Below, one piece after another: positions 36,006 through 46,998 of a DNA stretch of 64,000 nucleotides. Source of the DNA: Phocoena phocoena (lineage: Eukaryota; Chordata; Mammalia; Artiodactyla; Phocoenidae); the NCBI RefSeq assembly GCF_963924675.1, contig NC_089239.1, positions 33,317,818 through 33,381,817 of the forward strand. Direction: 5' to 3'. The position numbers and the translations under genes were made by a program. Numbering within the stretch: position 1 is the stretch's first letter; each line of letters begins with the position of its first letter. Below the pieces are notes generated by a model. The model worked only from the letters and a program-made list of their open reading frames with translations. It made no database searches and was not told the DNA's origin.

Positions 36006-36985
36006 TACTAGCAATATCAATAGCCTGAAATCCACCTAATGACAGCTTTCAGCAGCTGAGGGCAAGATAGAAAAGGAAAGGGAAATGGATTCTATTATTA
36101 TACATTCGACATTTCTATACATTTATGGGAAAAAATGGGTTTCTATAAATGAAATAGACCAGCAATAAATCTGGGAAGATACAGGTATGAGAAAAAGAAA
36201 GGACACAAGGCAAATGACTTCTGCCTCGTGCCTGAGCGACCCAAGATCTGCCAGCATTGAGGGTGACGGAAAGCTGTGTCAAAGGTTCTTAAGGCAAAAA
36301 AAAAAAAAAAAAAAAAGTTCAAAGGTTGGTTCAAAGGCATCAAATAGACATCAAGAAAAGCACTGCATCCTCAGCTTCGACTGACTATTTTACCTACAAA
36401 AGAAAACTGTGATCAGTCCATGAAAATATGTGGTCTTAGACTTTTTTACTAGTACCTAAGTGGCATGAAGGCCCAACTTCATAAATGAAAAATTGATAAT
36501 GGGTAGCTAATAATAGCTAATAAGTTTGGTTCAGTGGGTCAACAACAGTTTGGAAAATCCAGCTCCACAGGCACATCTCTCTCTCTGATTAATCCCCACG
36601 CTTAGGGCAGACACTGTGCCCTTCAGCTTTTCGTAGTCTGCTCAAATTATGCATGAGAGATAACAGCACAGATTCTTTGGTTATCAACCTAATATTCACT
36701 GCCTTTATCCTCTTTCTTGATAACAATAATGATGATAATAATGATAATGATAAACTGCTTTTCAGTTATCCCTTCTCATTCTGTCCATATACTTCAGTGT
36801 GGCCGGTCCCACTGTCAGTCCCAGGATATAAAGTCTGAATATTCTATCAGATCCAATCATTCCACAAAAATTACACTGATTTACTGTTTACTATCTAAAT
36901 TATAAATTCTAACATAGTTAGTAAACTTATGGTCATTTTACTCCAACCTTCAAGATTTTAAAAATATCGATCAAACCTACCATCG
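36006..36985. other. AT-rich DNA with a short (ATGATA)n-like tract
   Basis: A poly-A run lies at 36296-36316 and an imperfect TAA/TGA repeat at about 36720-36755. The open frames around them (36143-36384, 36653-36905) are low-complexity artefacts. Confidence 0.5.
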
Positions 36986-36989
36986 GAAC

Positions 36990-38215
36990 ACTTTTTTATT
37001 TTTAACTTTAGTTTTTTTCCCACCATGCTGAACATTACATCCCCATGACTTGCTTATTTTATAATCTAAGTTTGTATTTTTGACTCTCTTCACCCATTTT
37101 GTCCAACCCCAACTCTCTGCTTCTGGCAACCACTCACCTTTCCTCTGTATCTAGGAGCTTGGGTTTTGGTTTTGGTTTGTTTTAGGATTCATATGTAAGT
37201 GAGATCATATGGTACTTGTCTTTATCTGACTTTATCATTCTCCTAGCATAATGCCCTCGAGGTCCATCCATGTTGTCACAAATGGCAAGATATTCTTCTT
37301 TTTTTGTGGTTGAGTAATATATACAAATTTTATTTATATACATTTTCTTCATCAATTCATCCATCAGTGGACAAGGTTGTTTCCATATCTGGCTACTATA
37401 AACAATTCTTCAATAAACATGGGGGTGCATATATCTTTTCCAGTTAAGTGTTTTCATTTTCTTCAGATAAATATCCATAAGTGGGATTCCTGGATCATAT
37501 GGTAGTTCTATTTTTAATTTTTTAAAGAACTTCCGTACCGTTTTTCATAGTGGCTGCAACCACTTACGGTCCCACCAACAGTGCACAAAATGTTCCTTTT
37601 CACCACATCCTCAATAACCTTCTTATCTCTTGTCTCTTTTTTTTTTTTTTTTTGCTGTACGCGGGCTTCTCACTGTTGTGGTCTCTCCCGTTGCGGAGCA
37701 CAGGCTCCGGATGTGCAGGCTCAGCAGCCATGGCTCACAGGCCCAGCCGCTCCGCGGCATGTGGGATCTTCCCGGACCGGGGCACGAATCTGCGTCCCCT
37801 GCATCGGCAGGCGGACTCTCAACCACTGCACCACCAGGGAAGCCCTCTCTTGTCTTTTTGTTGGTAGCCATTCTAACAGACGTGAGGTGATCTCTCTCGT
37901 GGTTTAGATTTGCCTTTCCCTGATAATGAGTGATGCTGAACATCTTTTCACATATCTGTTGTCCATCTGCATTTCTTTTTTGAAAAAAATGTCTCTTCAG
38001 ATCTTTCTTCACGTTTTTTAATTGTATTGTTTTTTTGTTATTGAGTAATATGAGTTTTTTATGTGTTTCTGATATTAACGCCTTATCAGATATATGATTG
38101 GAAAATACTTTCTCCTGTTCAGTAGATTGCCTTTCCATTCTGTTGATGGTTTCCTGTGCAGAAGCATTTGTTTGATGTAGTCCCACTATTTATTTTATCT
38201 TTTGTTGCCTTATTT
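36990..38215 (-). mobile_element. Older LINE-1 3' part, split by a SINE
   Basis: Reverse-strand L1 sequence from the 3' UTR ('ccaccatgctgaacattaca', 'cttctggcaaccactcacc') into ORF2 ('gcataatgccctcgaggtcc', 'gataaatatccataagtggg', 'ccaccaacagtgcacaaaat', 'gctgaacatcttttcacata', 'gtctcttcagatctttcttc'). The frame is broken by several indels, so no reverse transcriptase is encoded. A CHR SINE interrupts it at 37637-37845. Confidence 0.85.
37637..37845 (-). mobile_element. CHR-type SINE, short form, nested in L1
   Basis: Antisense copy with its T-run at 37637-37653 and its head at 37845. The 10-base sequence 'tctcttgtct' repeats on both sides (37626-37635 and 37846-37855), the target duplication inside the L1. 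The 187-codon minus frame at 37623-38186 is an accidental fusion of the SINE with L1 ORF2 remnants. Confidence 0.96.
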
Positions 38216-38344
38216 TAGGTTATTTAAATTCTACATTCTTTTTGATACTTTCCTTTCCTTTGTCTGATTTTATTTTCTACATCTGTTATAGTATTTTTGA
38301 GAAACACTGACCTACATTGCAGAGTACTGATATGTATGCACTAC

Positions 38345-38545
38345 AGTTTTTTTAATTATGGTGAAATACATGTAACGTAAATTTCCCACCTTAACCATTT
38401 GTAACTGTACGGTTCAGGCATGTTAAGAACATTCACACTGCTGCACAACCCATTTCTAGAACGCTTTCCATCCTGCAAAACAAAACTCTACATCCATTAA
38501 CAACAACTCACCCTGCTCATTCTTCCCTCCCTCCCTCTAGTTCCT
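38345..38545 (-). repeat. Old LINE-1 (L1M) 3' UTR fragment
   Basis: The plus strand shows the familiar L1M reverse tail: 'tggtgaaatacatgtaacgt', 'ccaccttaaccatttgtaac', 'aagaacattcacactgctgc', 'ctacatccattaacaacaac'. It is separated from the previous L1 by about 130 bp and is older. Confidence 0.75.
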
Positions 38546-39793
38546 GGAAGTCACCATTCAAGGGTCAGAGGAATAGATCCATTCCTGAGATGCCTGGTAC
38601 TTACTGGTCTTTCAGAGCTCAAAATCTGTTTGGCTGATATCAGTTGGCAATAGATTTCAGAATCACAGATTATTGTTATGAGGAATAACTTATGGCTTAA
38701 TATCCATAATGTCAAAAATGTGTTTTCCGGCATTTCTGGCCCCAACTCTACTTGAATGAGAATTATAAGGGGTGTTCGTAAAACACGTAGATTCTGAGCT
38801 GAACCCCAAATTAACTATACCAGAACTGTCTGTGTTTTCTCTCCAGTGAGTCTCGAGAATGTACATGTTTAAGTACCTGAGCTCCTAAAGCAAACTAAAA
38901 TGTAATCATTTTAATTGTGAAATTATTCCACATGTATTCTGTGTATTTCAACAATCCATATTCTATTCGATCTCACTCTTTTAAATACATTCAAACAGAA
39001 AAAAAAATTCCTAAACCTGTATTTCTAAAGGAGAACATCAGTGTGGCCTAGAGCAGTCTGGCTGTGGAGTTACATTCTAAAACGGCTGAGCTCACATTTT
39101 CTCACTTCACTTTCCAACTATTATGTTAGCCTTAAAAATACTGACTTAGTTGCAGGAATTCAGAAAAGTCTCTGTAATCCTGAGGGCTTTCAAATTATAC
39201 CATTTCATAGAATACTTAAAATTAGTAATTGTGCATAAATATATGTATATATTTTGATTGCGCTGCATACTTGTATGTTTATGAATATGTGTCTATATGT
39301 AAGCATGTTATTAAATTACAACTTTCGCCATATAATTACTGAGGGTACCTAGTAATTCTTGGGAATACTAAATAACAAAAAACTATGTAGAGATAATTTT
39401 ATTTAATTAAAAATATCAATATTTAGTATTAAATATTTGAAAGGGTTTTTAAGTGAAGCTACGCCTGTAATTCCTGGTTCGGATAAGGGAGAACAGACAT
39501 TTTATTAAAACTGAGAAGTCACGCCACATGTTCTATAAAATTGTATTAACTCTATGGTATTTAATTAGGTTGGCTTACGGCATTATTCTTACATGGTCTA
39601 ATTCAAATATTATTTTGTCCAGGACGTACAAGCAAGTGGAAAACCCAATGCTTGGCTGGTAACAAGAAATAGAGGCAAAGAATGATAATGAGTGTTTTGA
39701 AACACCCATATTCTAATTTCCGGTTGAGCCTCTTCAGTTACAGTGATTTCCAAACATTCTATTCTACCTGAATCAGGAAAAAGTACAGTGAAA
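38546..39793. other. AT-rich DNA
   Basis: No recognised gene or repeat family. Confidence 0.45.
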
Positions 39794-39794
39794 T

Positions 39795-39900
39795 GTAAAT
39801 AATGTATACTGTATTTAGAAAAACAACGTAAATACTTTATAGACTATTCAGTAAATAATGTATATACTTAGAAAAACAGTGTAAATATTTCATGGACTGC
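39795..39900. repeat. Two-copy imperfect tandem repeat (unit about 50-56 bp)
   Basis: Unit 1 (39795-39850) and unit 2 (39851-39900) both begin 'gtaaataatgtata' and share 'ttagaaaaaca', 'gtaaata' and 'ggact/agact' near their ends, with a 6-base length difference. A local duplication of AT-rich DNA. Confidence 0.8.
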
Positions 39901-41759
39901 TGGGCCACTGTTAAGACTCAGATTAAACCTCTGGGTTTAAAGAACTCGGTGTTTATCAAAACCCAATTTCTTCTACCCAACAGAATTCTGTAAGGTTTGG
40001 ATAAATTGCCATATATAAGCTATGTATTCATGATCCAGTCCTACTGCAGTCACTGTATTAACTGTGCATTATTTTTTTAGCTACTGCTCACTAACATCAT
40101 ATGAACTTCAAAGTTTGAGCTATATTTTATCGTAACAAAATGTACAGAGAGACTTCTTGTCAAGCCCTTGCCAAGCGTGCCAATCACATTATAAATTCAT
40201 ATTATATTCTTGATCCATTAGGATTACAAACCTGAGTCACATATTTCTAATAATAATGTTTACTGTTCTCAATTTTTGATTCCATTATAGATATTAATTT
40301 TATTCCTTTCTCCTCTTAAAATTGCACCACACTTTCTGTATGTATGTTGCCTACTAATGCTTTAAGAAGTCTTTTTGTTCAGTTTCTTTTAAATCAGAGC
40401 TAAAAATGTGCTTCACATGTCTGTCCTTTTAGTACTTTAGCACTATAGCATTTCCTCGCAGTCCCGCATTTAATATTCAATATCTATTGTTATACTCCTC
40501 ATAAAACGCCAGTAAATGCTCATGTGTTCTAATTAATAGGCATAGTGTGAGGGCCATAACTAACTTCACAACGGAGAACAATGAGCTCACAGATCACAGC
40601 TGCAATCCACCAGAGGCTGGATGTGAACACTCCCTCCTCAACTGCTGAGTGCTTCAAGCAGGAGCAGCTGGCGAGCGAACAGAACCCATGATGCAGTAAC
40701 AGTTTGCTGGATCCACGAAAAACTGCAGATGTCAAACGCATATCAAATAGTATTCTCTACCAACTGGTTAACGTTGTCTGTCCCCAAAGATACCGAATAT
40801 AAAAATGGAGATTTCCTAGTAAATTAAACTGGTATTTAGAGGGATAAAAGAAAAATTCATCGGGATGCTTTAAGTCCAAAGAGTAGCTTTAAGGTGTTTG
40901 GGGGTGAGAGTGGAAAGAAGTTTAAAGAAGATAGTATGTGATGTATTTTACAATCATACTAACAACGGTGACACAAATTCTACCATAATATGGGCCAGTT
41001 ATTTGGGGTATATAAATAGCATGTTACACATCTGTAGACATGTATGTTCTTGAACCAAGACAGAAACCAGGGAAAAGTGTCAGCGGAGCATCACAAAGGC
41101 TAACCAGGTGTACCAAGCTTAATCCACCATTATTACCTGCGAAACAACTCAAGGCATGTGCTCCCACCAGTATAAGCTCTACATTTATGGATTTTACCGA
41201 TTTACTGGCAATGAAGCCTTTTACGATTACGCTATGAGACATCGATTTAGAAACATTTGAATATGTTCTAAGGAATCCCTGGATATAAGGTATGAGGAAA
41301 AGAAAGTAAAAGAAGGTGACAGAGTGATCAAAAATAAAGACAATCCTATAAGAAATTTTAAAAAATAAATTTTTAGGAAGGCAAAAGTACAAAGAAAGGT
41401 TAAAGAAGACATTCATTTTAAATGTATGAAGTTAACTTAAATTTTAAGAACTCTCTTGCTCACTGAACAGAAGTACAATACTTTAAAATTTCCATTTCTT
41501 ATATTCAAACTGTCATACATTCTGAGAGGTGCTGTAAAATACTAGAGTCTGATCCAGGGCTTCCTTACATACCAGAGCTCAAGCTGTTAATTCAAAATAG
41601 GCAGTGCCAGATTACGGGCACACCTGTACCTACAAGTCAGAACCACTGGTAATCTGCATCTTTTTGGCCCAAGCCTAGCACATGCTATTTTGCTCATTTT
41701 TTTGAAATAACATATTTTGTTCTAATATTATTTAAAAAGAAATCGTTGCTTTGGAATTT
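39901..41759. other. AT-rich DNA
   Basis: Nothing definite. The minus frame at 41024-41416 (130 codons, Phe/Leu-rich) is long for this composition but shows no recognisable domain, and no start or splice support. The segment 41545-41690 is vaguely like an old hAT-type MER5 repeat. Confidence 0.35.
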
Positions 41760-41935
41760 GCAGGATGTTTATACACATATGATCTCATCTGACTCTCAAA
41801 ATAACCCTAAGAAAGAGATCGGTATTAGCTCCATTTTACAGTTGAAGTAATTGAGATCCAGATGGAATAAATAACTTGCTTAAGGTTTACAGGTTATCTA
41901 GGAAAAGGCAGTAATGATACCCAAGCCTTAAGCTG
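41760..41935 (-). repeat. MIR SINE, antisense
   Basis: Reverse MIR words: 'gatctcatctgactctcaaa', 'ataaccctaagaaagag', 'ctccattttacagttgaag', 'taacttgcttaaggtttaca'. Confidence 0.75.
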
Positions 41936-41965
41936 CCTATTCCTGAAACTGAAAGAATCTTAAAT

Positions 41966-42058
41966 TATAAAGAAAAAGAAGAAGAAAAAGAGGAAGAGGA
42001 GGAGGAGGAGGGATGGAAGGAAGGGAGGAAGGAAGGAGGGAAAGAAGGGAGGGAGAAA
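41966..42058. repeat. Purine-rich (GAA/GGA)n tract
   Basis: About 90 bases of purines (apart from a single T in 'ggatgg') grading from GAA to GGA/GGAA. The antisense open frame at 41937-42125 is a low-complexity artefact. Confidence 0.93.
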
Positions 42059-42973
42059 ACCACACATCCTTGGGGTAGAAAGGAAAATCTGAGTCTGGTG
42101 CCTTAGGACCCTGTACCATAAGCACCAGGGCTTAGCATTTATTAAACTCTCAGGTATTAAAATAAAATAGGAACTAAAGAAAATACTTCACAACCTTTTA
42201 AACATATATTTAAGGTCTAGGAATTAATTTCCAAACTACCTTCCACCTACTACTGAATACAGTAGAAAAAACAAACAGTATTTACATAGGGTTTGTTATT
42301 AATGACCTGACTTGTTCCTGAACTTGGAATAACAATAATTTCACATTTTCAGCAGTTTTCCCCTGTATCTCCAAGCACACAGATATCTAATTTCACTCAA
42401 TTCCTTCTATACATCCACCTAAATTTCTCTTCTTACTGCAAACCAGGCAGAGAATAAACAGGATTTTGCCAAATTTCGTAAAGCAATACACGTTTAACAT
42501 ACAATCAGTGCTTGTATCAAAACAAGTTTATTTTCTTTAAATTCTGACAATGAGGGTAAGTGGAAGGAAATATTTTCCACTCATGATTTTTGCACACCAG
42601 CAGTGGAAGTTGACAATGACCACAAAAAGGATCAACATCCTTTTGATCCAAAAATGTATCAGCTAGTACTCACTGGCTCATCTAGGTGCTTGCTCTATTT
42701 GGCAAGGTTGACCACATTTGAACCAAATATACTGTGCGCAACCCTGAAAAGATGTGTGTATATAAAGATCCAGTATATTGTTCGTAACTACCCAATTGTA
42801 TCGTAATTGTTCACTAGGTTTTAACAGCACAGATTAGGAACTGTCTCCGGCTGAACTATTAGAATTTGTTAATTATTGTAATTCCATAAATTTTGAGGGC
42901 TGCTAATACTGTTTCTAAGTGTTAAGTAACATCTTTCAAAGGTTTCTCTGGAAAGAATATTTTGTGGAATAAG
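42059..42973. other. AT-rich DNA
   Basis: No recognised feature. The open frame at 42603-42806 has no support as a gene. Confidence 0.45.
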
Positions 42974-42985
42974 AAGATGTAAACA

Positions 42986-43069
42986 ACATATAGCTGACTC
43001 ACTTCATCGTACAACAGAAACTGACAGAACACTGTAAAACAACTATACTCCAAAAGAAAAAAAAAAAAA
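42986..43069 (+). mobile_element. Extremely 5'-truncated LINE-1 (84 bp)
   Basis: Only the last part of the L1 3' UTR ('cttcatcgtacaacagaaac', 'acactgtaaaacaactatac') and a poly-A run are present. The exact 12-base repeat 'aagatgtaaaca' at 42974-42985 and 43070-43081 marks it as a genuine target-primed insertion rather than a degraded long copy. Confidence 0.88.
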
Positions 43070-43081
43070 AAGATGTAAACA

Positions 43082-43225
43082 GAATCTTTGCCTGACACTT
43101 ACTAAGCAAGCCATTTCACATAACTGAATGTTAGTTCTCCATCCATAAAATAGGTCTATTAAGCCTAAATTGATATGCTTACCATGTTGTCATTAATATA
43201 AAATGAGATAACACGTGCAGAGATA
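43082..43225 (+). repeat. MIR SINE fragment
   Basis: MIR-like words follow the L1 stub: 'cttactaagcaagccatttc', 'tctccatccataaaatagg', 'ataaaatgagataacacgtg'. The L1 stub was inserted at its edge. Confidence 0.5.
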
Positions 43226-44259
43226 TTTTCTAAATCATACAGTATTCTTCAATACTGATTGTTAATCTGTAGTATGCAGTATCTGCGCCTACCTATCGAT
43301 GTATCAGCTATTTGTCTACCAATTTATTTATTTTACAGAAGCAGGATTTACTCAGGTCCCATGACATGAAGACTATTTTAGGTATTTTGCCTCCCAGATC
43401 TCTCCTCTATTTCTTCTCATAATAGCTGGTTTTCCTTTTTGCTTTCGGAGTGGCTACTGCTTACTAATTCTACACAGCTTTCAATTTCTGTTAATGCTTA
43501 TGTTTATTCTGCTCCATTGTTTTTCTTTTCTTTTAAACATCCGGCTGCTTTTTACAGCCATTTTGCATTCCATGTGAAAAGGCTCAAAGGACAAAACCGA
43601 GTCAGAACAGTATCTACGGGAAAACCTCTGAGGAGATAGGGTCCATCAGAACACACTTTGCTTCAGGACTTCTGACTCCTTGGTGATCCCTGTCGGTGGT
43701 CTCTTACTGCTAAGTGCCCTGGAGCTGCTCCGTCTGCTCCAAAGGGGATTTGGGGTGAAGGGAGGAAGAAATCCTTAAATTCTGCACGGCTGAGGATTTA
43801 CCGCATTGACTTAATGGGAATGTGTGTGTCAGTGTGTAAGTGTGACACACACATACACAAACATAATAATGGCCATCAGCAGATAACTCGCTATAGCACC
43901 CCCCAAATTGCTTGTTTCTCTGCTCTCAGTATTGGCTTATCTAGCTGATGTTTTACCGGTAGCTACTAGCGCCTAGCTGTTTAATCTAGCTAACAATTAG
44001 ATTCATGTCTGCATTATTTGCAGCATGAATTTAGTCCGTTGATATCTAATGAAGATTCTTTACATATTTAGTTACTAAAAGAAAACACAAGTGGAATCCA
44101 CTTTGCTGAGTAATTCTGGGTATGAAATATTACTAACCAATTGGTGAATATCCTGTTTCTGGATGTGGAACAACATCGCAATGCAGTGCCCGTTTTTGTA
44201 CGGGAACTAAAAGAAATTAAGTAATCCGCCTAAAGTTACAGAGGTACTAAAGATGGCGC
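43226..44259. other. Unclassified DNA leading into a CpG-richer zone
   Basis: No repeat is called. A 12-bp inverted repeat 'atgtgtgtgtca' / 'tgacacacacat' lies at 43820-43831 and 43843-43854 with an 11-nt loop; it comes from GT/CA microsatellite material. Confidence 0.4.
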
Positions 44260-45150
44260 TCATATGCAGTCCTCCCTCTGCATTACTTTCGTTCTCACTA
44301 ACCGAGTCCTCTGGGTGGGGAAGGAGGGGTCAAGGAGCTTACCGGAAACTAGTGAGCAAAGGAAGGGGACTAGGTCCGCCAGGGAGATAAGGCGCTGCGC
44401 TCTACGACAGCGACCCCCGCCAAGAAGGACGGGCAGTGAGGAGGGAGGTCAAGTTCATCTGCTGAGCAGCCCCAAAGGAAGCTCAGGACAGGGCATTTGG
44501 GGTTCGCGTCATTAAACGAGTGTCTTCCAGGCTACCCAGAGAATGCGGTAAGGTAGGTCTGTTAAGAACGGAACATAAAGCAAAAGCACTGAAGTGAGAG
44601 AGTTTGAAAACAAGTAGTTCTGACCACGCCATTATATGAGACTCTCTCTTACGTAATTATAAAACCGTCGGGGCAAGAATCAGTGAGTATCTCCTGAGCC
44701 CTCACAATTTGTCTAACATCTTATACGACGCTATATCGTCACAGGCAAAGCCCATTAACAACTGCGGAGAAATAAAAGCATGGAATCTGGGCGATAAGGT
44801 AACGTCTAACCTTTTGCTTCTGAGCTTCGTCTAGCGCCACTTGCTCACGCGGCGCCGCGGGCAGAGCCCTTGCACCCGGCCCCTCAGCCCAGGGCTCCTG
44901 GCGCGAAAGCAGCTACGCAGCCGCCTCGGCAGGGCTGGCCGTACGCAGAAACGGTGCGCCCGGCACCGAGCTCGGCAGCCTGAGCGGCACAGCTGCGCCG
45001 GCCCTGCGGGAACACTGCCCCCTCGCGGCCGCCGGGACCCCAAGGAGGAGCCCTGCCCTCCGGAGCTGAGCCTGCACGTCTCCGTTCGCTGATCAGAGAA
45101 TTAAGCTTTCCTTTGCTTCCGAAGCAAACTCCGTCTCCTCCTATTGGCTC
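44260..45150 (-). promoter_or_regulatory. Short CpG island; candidate minus-strand promoter and first exon
   Basis: This is the only CpG-dense region of the window. The core at 44841-45092 contains about 29 CpGs in about 250 bp by my count and is very G+C-rich, whereas the flanks are AT-rich and CpG-poor. A CCAAT box on the minus strand (ATTGG on plus, 45143-45147) sits just outside the core, the right place for leftward transcription starting in the island. Further along on the minus strand a strong donor TTTCCG|GTAAGC occurs at 44343/44342, so a first exon could end there. Short open frames in the core (44831-45189, both strands) are a by-product of G+C richness; I do not call them proteins. 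An untranslated first exon or a lone CpG island is possible. Confidence 0.45.
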
Positions 45151-45174
45151 AGAGGACACCACGGAAGTTAGGTC

Positions 45175-45328
45175 ATGTATTATTCTCACTTACAGATAAA
45201 GAAAATGAATACAACAAGGTTTAATAACATGCCCAGGATTGCATAACGAGCATACTGCTAAACAAAGAGTTTAAATTAAGCAGTATGAATTCAGAGCCTG
45301 ATTGCTTAAACCACTACGCTAGCTAGGT
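45175..45328 (-). repeat. MIR SINE, antisense
   Basis: Reverse MIR words: 'attctcacttacagataaag', 'ataacatgcccaggattgca', 'cagagcctgattgcttaaac', 'cactacgctagc'. It abuts the CpG island. Confidence 0.7.
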
Positions 45329-46309
45329 AGGCGATTTCAAGTTTTATCATCACTATAACTATTATAAAACATACCATTAATTTACTTAATATTAAAGATT
45401 CCAGCGTAGGTAACAAACCAGCAGTCTTTCCACAATGGACATTTGAAAAATGCTTTCAAATATGGTTATAAAAAATGTTTTAATGATTGGGAAAATCTTG
45501 CTATGAATTATTGTGGGCATATCTTGTTGATAAATCACAAAAAGGAAAGGCAAACAACAAAAACAGAAATGGATGTTTTCTTGCACCACTTACCAAGCTA
45601 GGCTTTTTTAAGAACGTCAGTTATGTTGTATGTGCATGTGTGTGTATGTTTTAAGGCCTTTTGTGTTCCTGGGAGAAATATAGGATTTGATGTAAGTCCA
45701 GAGAAGACTTATTTAGAGCTATCGTGCTCAGCGGCATGAGGTAAGCGCACATTTTCATATATGTGATTACAGGTCGCCCCGAAGCAGCAAACACTATTGG
45801 TTTATAATACAACAGAGCGGTCGGACCGTCAAGGGCATCACTTAACACGCCCCTTTCATGTAATGAAATTTACAGCGAAAAAGGCAAGGATTCAAAACGA
45901 GAAGACTGGGTGTCGTGGCCAAGGCGGGAAAGGCTCAGTTCAAACTACGTGTTAACTCCTGCCCAGCAGGCTACTGAAGGGGTAACAAGGAAGAGGCATT
46001 GCCTTTGGCCTCCCCATTTGTAGCTCTCAGCCTAGATGCTCACTACCCATCACGGACATTATGCAGCGAGGCAGGCTGCAGTCCCAGAGCTGGCAGCTTC
46101 ATCTCTAACTGAACTTTGACAATTACAGGCTGGGAAGACAGGCATACTAGGTGAGAAACACTGAAATGTTTTCTTTGGGCCAAACATTTCTGTATCTTCT
46201 TCACCATTGTTTCTCTGGACATTACTACTATTATGTAAAATTTTTTCAAGTCTCGAAATATCTCATTGCCATGATTGTCTTTTCAATAAATCTGTGAAAG
46301 TCTCATTTC
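45329..46309. other. Unclassified DNA
   Basis: Some surviving CpGs at about 45720-45920, but no recognised gene or repeat. Short minus-strand open frames at 45392-45589 and 45651-45848 lack splice and motif support. Confidence 0.4.
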
Positions 46310-46322
46310 AATAGTGAATGCT

Positions 46323-46642
46323 GGGCTTCCCTGGTGGCGCAGTGGTTGAGAATCTGCCTGCCGATGCAGGGGACACGGGTTCGAGCCCTGGTCTGAGAAG
46401 ATCCCACATGCCGTGGAGCAACTGGGCCCGTGAGCCACAATTACTGAGCTTGCGCGTCTGGAGCCTGTGCTCCGCAACGGGAGAGGCCGCGATAGTGAGA
46501 GGCCCGCACACCGCGATGAAGAGGGGCCCCCGCTTGCCACAACTAGAGAAAGCCCTCGCACAGAAACGAAGACCCAACACAGCCAAAAATAAATTAATTA
46601 ATTTTTTAAAAAAGTGACTCTCATACGCTGTCTTTAAAAAAA
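46323..46642 (+). mobile_element. CHR-type SINE (long-hybrid) with extra 3' sequence
   Basis: The SINE ends in an (AATT)-rich tail at about 46591-46613. It is followed by 22 bases of non-SINE sequence (46614-46635) and a second A-run. The exact 13-base target duplication 'aatagtgaatgct' flanks the whole unit at 46310-46322 and 46643-46655, so the extra bases arrived with the element. This is the expected form of a small 3' transduction. Confidence 0.93.
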
Positions 46643-46655
46643 AATAGTGAATGCT

Positions 46656-46956
46656 TTGGGGGCAAAAACAAAAAACAAACAGAAACAAATAGAAAGTGAA
46701 GGCTTCTTGGTCATGTTCTATGTCCTACAAATCTAAACAAAGTATAGCTGAAATTCTCCTTTAAACATAATTTTGAAAAGAGCTTCATTGACTCTAATAT
46801 CTGAACCAATATCATTTGGAAAAGAACAATGGACCAAACAGTAATTCTCAGAACCAGGTTTACGTCTTGGTCAAAATATGTTAGGCAAATTTTAATGTGG
46901 CAAAGTCACTAGATAAAAAAATTTCACAGTGAGATTCTCTAAAAATTAAAATTGCC
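46656..46956. other. AT-rich DNA
   Basis: No recognised feature. Confidence 0.45.
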
Positions 46957-46998
46957 CAAATTTGATTATTCTGTGAATTGACAGAATAATCAAATTTG
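46957..46998. other. Perfect 18-bp inverted repeat with 6-nt loop
   Basis: The left arm 'caaatttgattattctgt' (46957-46974) and the right arm 'acagaataatcaaatttg' (46981-46998) are exact reverse complements around the loop 'gaattg'. It lies in otherwise ordinary AT-rich DNA. It has no TA or longer target duplication that would mark a transposon. Confidence 0.95.

Noticed and set aside
37623..38186. 187-codon minus-strand frame
   Set aside because: It runs through an antisense SINE and broken L1 ORF2 sequence; the fusion is accidental.
41024..41416. 130-codon Phe/Leu-rich minus-strand frame
   Set aside because: Composition is what AT-rich DNA gives; no domain, start context or splice sites were found.
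43820..43854. Hairpin as a functional structure
   Set aside because: The arms are only GT/CA microsatellite units, which are self-complementary by composition.
44831..45189. Arg/Pro-rich proteins in the CpG island
   Set aside because: Frames stay open because stop codons are rare in G+C-rich DNA; no motif or conserved start supports any of them.
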